Shown in pieces: positions 62,912 to 64,000 of a stretch of 64,000 nt of DNA. This DNA comes from Halococcus agarilyticus. Lineage in GTDB: Archaea > Halobacteriota > Halobacteria > Halobacteriales > Halococcaceae. The DNA is taken from positions 62,001 to 126,000 of the forward strand of contig NZ_BAFM01000011.1 in assembly GCF_000334895.1 (NCBI RefSeq). The letters are read 5' to 3'. A program made the translations under genes and the position numbers. The notes under the pieces were generated by a model, which saw nothing but the letters and a program-made list of their open reading frames with translations, was not told the DNA's origin and ran no database searches. Every line of letters begins with the position of its first letter. Positions within the stretch are counted from its first letter, which is position 1.

Positions 62912-63694
62912 TCAGTCGGTCGTGCTCGATCGGACCGCCCGCTCGGCCGCGTCGAGCGCCGCGTCGGGGTCGAACCCCTCGACGACCGTTTCGAGCTCCT
63001 CGCGGGACCGACCACGAAGCTCGCGTGCGTGTTCGGCGATGGTCGGGATCGCGCGGACGAGGTTGTCGACGATCGGGACGTCGGCGACCTGCGGCGAGCG
63101 TGAGAGCGGGTTGAGATCGATCACGATCTCGGTTTTCCCCATCTCATCGAGCGCCGCGGCGCGGTCGCCGTCCTCCAGGGGGACGAGCACCACGTCGGCG
63201 GCGTGGATGCCGTCGGCGTCGACCGTCGCGCGGGCGTGGTCGAGCCCCGGAATCTGCGCGTCGGCAGCCAGGCCCTTCACCTCGCTCGCCCCGTGCTCGC
63301 GGAGGTGCTCGGCGATCGCCGCCATCCGTTCGTCGGTGCGATTGAAGAGGTTCACCTCGATGTCCGCGCCCGTCGCTTCGGCGAGATCGACCACCGCCGC
63401 GGGACACAGCGCCGCGACGTTGCCGTTCACGGAGATCACGGGATGATCGGCGAGCAGGAACTGGGCGGCGGCGGCGCGGGCGGCCGCGTCGGCGCTCTCG
63501 ATGGTGCGCTCGCCGAGCAAGTAGTCGTAGGCCTCGCCGCGCCCCTGCGCGATGAGCCCCTGCAAGGAGGTGATCCCCTTCTCGACACCGGCCTCGATCC
63601 GGTGGCGCGCGAGCAGCGACTCGTGGCGGGGGTGTGACTCCGGGATCTCGGTCTCGTCTGCGGGGGCGACGGGGATCCGCGGCTCCTCGCTCAT
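62912..63694 (-). CDS. 4-phosphopantoate--beta-alanine ligase
   Basis: A 260-aa archaeal phosphopantothenate synthetase (formerly DUF137), making 4'-phosphopantothenate for coenzyme A. SHPRHESLLARHRIEAGVEK and GLIAQGRGEAYDYLLGERT start the protein. VISVNGNVAALCPAAVVDLA and VEVNLF-like NRTDERM, then EIVIDLNPLSRSPQVADVPI and VDNLVRAIPTI are conserved. The start is ATG 63694 (MSEEPRIPV). The next upstream gene is pantoate kinase, which makes its substrate. Confidence 0.92.
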   Translation of the reverse strand: MSEEPRIPVAPADETEIPESHPRHESLLARHRIEAGVEKGITSLQGLIAQGRGEAYDYLLGERTIESADAAARAAAAQFLLADHPVISVNGNVAALCPAAVVDLAEATGADIEVNLFNRTDERMAAIAEHLREHGASEVKGLAADAQIPGLDHARATVDADGIHAADVVLVPLEDGDRAAALDEMGKTEIVIDLNPLSRSPQVADVPIVDNLVRAIPTIAEHARELRGRSREELETVVEGFDPDAALDAAERAVRSSTTD

Positions 63695-63752
63695 ACGGCC
63701 GTTCGGCCGCTCCGAAACAAAAGCACCCCGTGTTGGCGTCGGTGGGGAACCC

Positions 63753-64000
63753 CTACCCGGCGTCGTGTCCGACAGCTCCCGCACCCGGTCGGTGGATCCC
63801 ACAGGTCGTCGGCTCGTAGCCCACATCCGAGAGGCCGGTGTCGAGCGCGAACACCGTCTCGCCGAGCATCGCCATCGACGCCACGCCGCCCGCCGCCTCG
63901 ACGGCCTCGATCGCGTCGTCGACCCGCTCGGTCAGCAGGCCGGCCTCGCGGGCGAACGTCGCCGAGACTTTCATCACGCGTTCGAGCGTCGGTGCCTCCC
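63753..64000 (-). CDS. Pantoate kinase, partial (5' end beyond the window)
   Basis: The last ~82 codons of a GHMP-superfamily kinase, open through base 64,000. EAPTLERVMKVSATFAREAG, AAGGVASMAMLGETVFAL and DVGYEPTTCGIHRPGAG match the C-terminus of archaeal pantoate kinase, which phosphorylates pantoate ahead of the ligase at 62912-63694. The ATP-binding motif lies outside the window, so this rests on the tail and on the neighbour. Confidence 0.8.
   Translation of the reverse strand, partial: EAPTLERVMKVSATFAREAGLLTERVDDAIEAVEAAGGVASMAMLGETVFALDTGLSDVGYEPTTCGIHRPGAGAVGHDAG

Overview
This is chromosomal DNA of an extremely halophilic archaeon (class Halobacteria). The window is G+C-rich and the proteins are strongly acidic. 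Markers include bacterio-opsin-activator-type HTH regulators, twin-arginine lipoproteins, an Orc1/Cdc6 initiator, archaeal PolD, PurO, ThiR, prefoldin and KEOPS Pcc1. The genus is not certain; the dispersed intergenic repeats and gene set would fit a Halococcus-like organism. Many start codons sit 25-40 bases after a TATA-like element, as expected for leaderless archaeal transcripts.

Layout. Bases 1-11,850 are a replication-origin neighbourhood. After a partial asparagine synthetase-like gene come the PolD small subunit, archaeal signal peptidase and orc1. Next is an origin (about 6,850-7,100) with two inverted Origin Recognition Boxes (ORBs) carrying G-strings around an A+T-richer spacer, then a (CTTCTC)n tract. 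Beyond it lies a GTPase / DUF2073 / zinc-ribbon operon of the type called origin-associated proteins. Three further near-perfect ORB sequences lie inside coding genes: two, in inverted orientation, in the PolD linker, and one in the zinc-ribbon protein linker.

Bases 11,900-26,100 hold housekeeping and accessory genes: KaiC-like and DUF2391 proteins, a methyltransferase, a 46-aa YHS protein, a Bat-type regulator, and three rhodanese genes with shuffled 3' debris. These are followed by a rubrerythrin, GNAT, aspartate kinase, phosphoesterase, PurO, HNH nuclease, tRNA-Gln(CTG), a Tat lipoprotein and a nucleoside hydrolase.

Bases 26,240-31,330 form a metal-homeostasis block: a palindromic operator, a 10-TM heavy-metal exporter, UspA, a CPC-type P1B ATPase and a DtxR regulator. 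Bases 31,350-46,540 carry 3-hydroxyacyl-CoA dehydrogenase, an IS5-like relic between direct repeats and citramalate/isopropylmalate synthase. They also carry glutamate dehydrogenase, the GMP synthase glutaminase, DUF2070, VanZ, a double-domain SagB-like oxidoreductase, ThiR, dCTP deaminase and PerM.

Bases 46,580-64,000 carry Pth2, TrkA, TruD and the conserved archaeal L37Ae-RpoP-Pcc1-prefoldin cluster. Thi4, a DUF2298 membrane protein, a four-gene SsuABC/Thi-type ABC transporter, and the archaeal CoA pair (phosphopantoate-beta-alanine ligase and a partial pantoate kinase) follow.

Genes that work together: orc1, PolD and the ORBs in replication initiation; exporter, P1B ATPase and DtxR in metal balance; Thi4 and ThiR in thiamine supply, possibly with the ABC transporter; and the last two genes in pantothenate synthesis.
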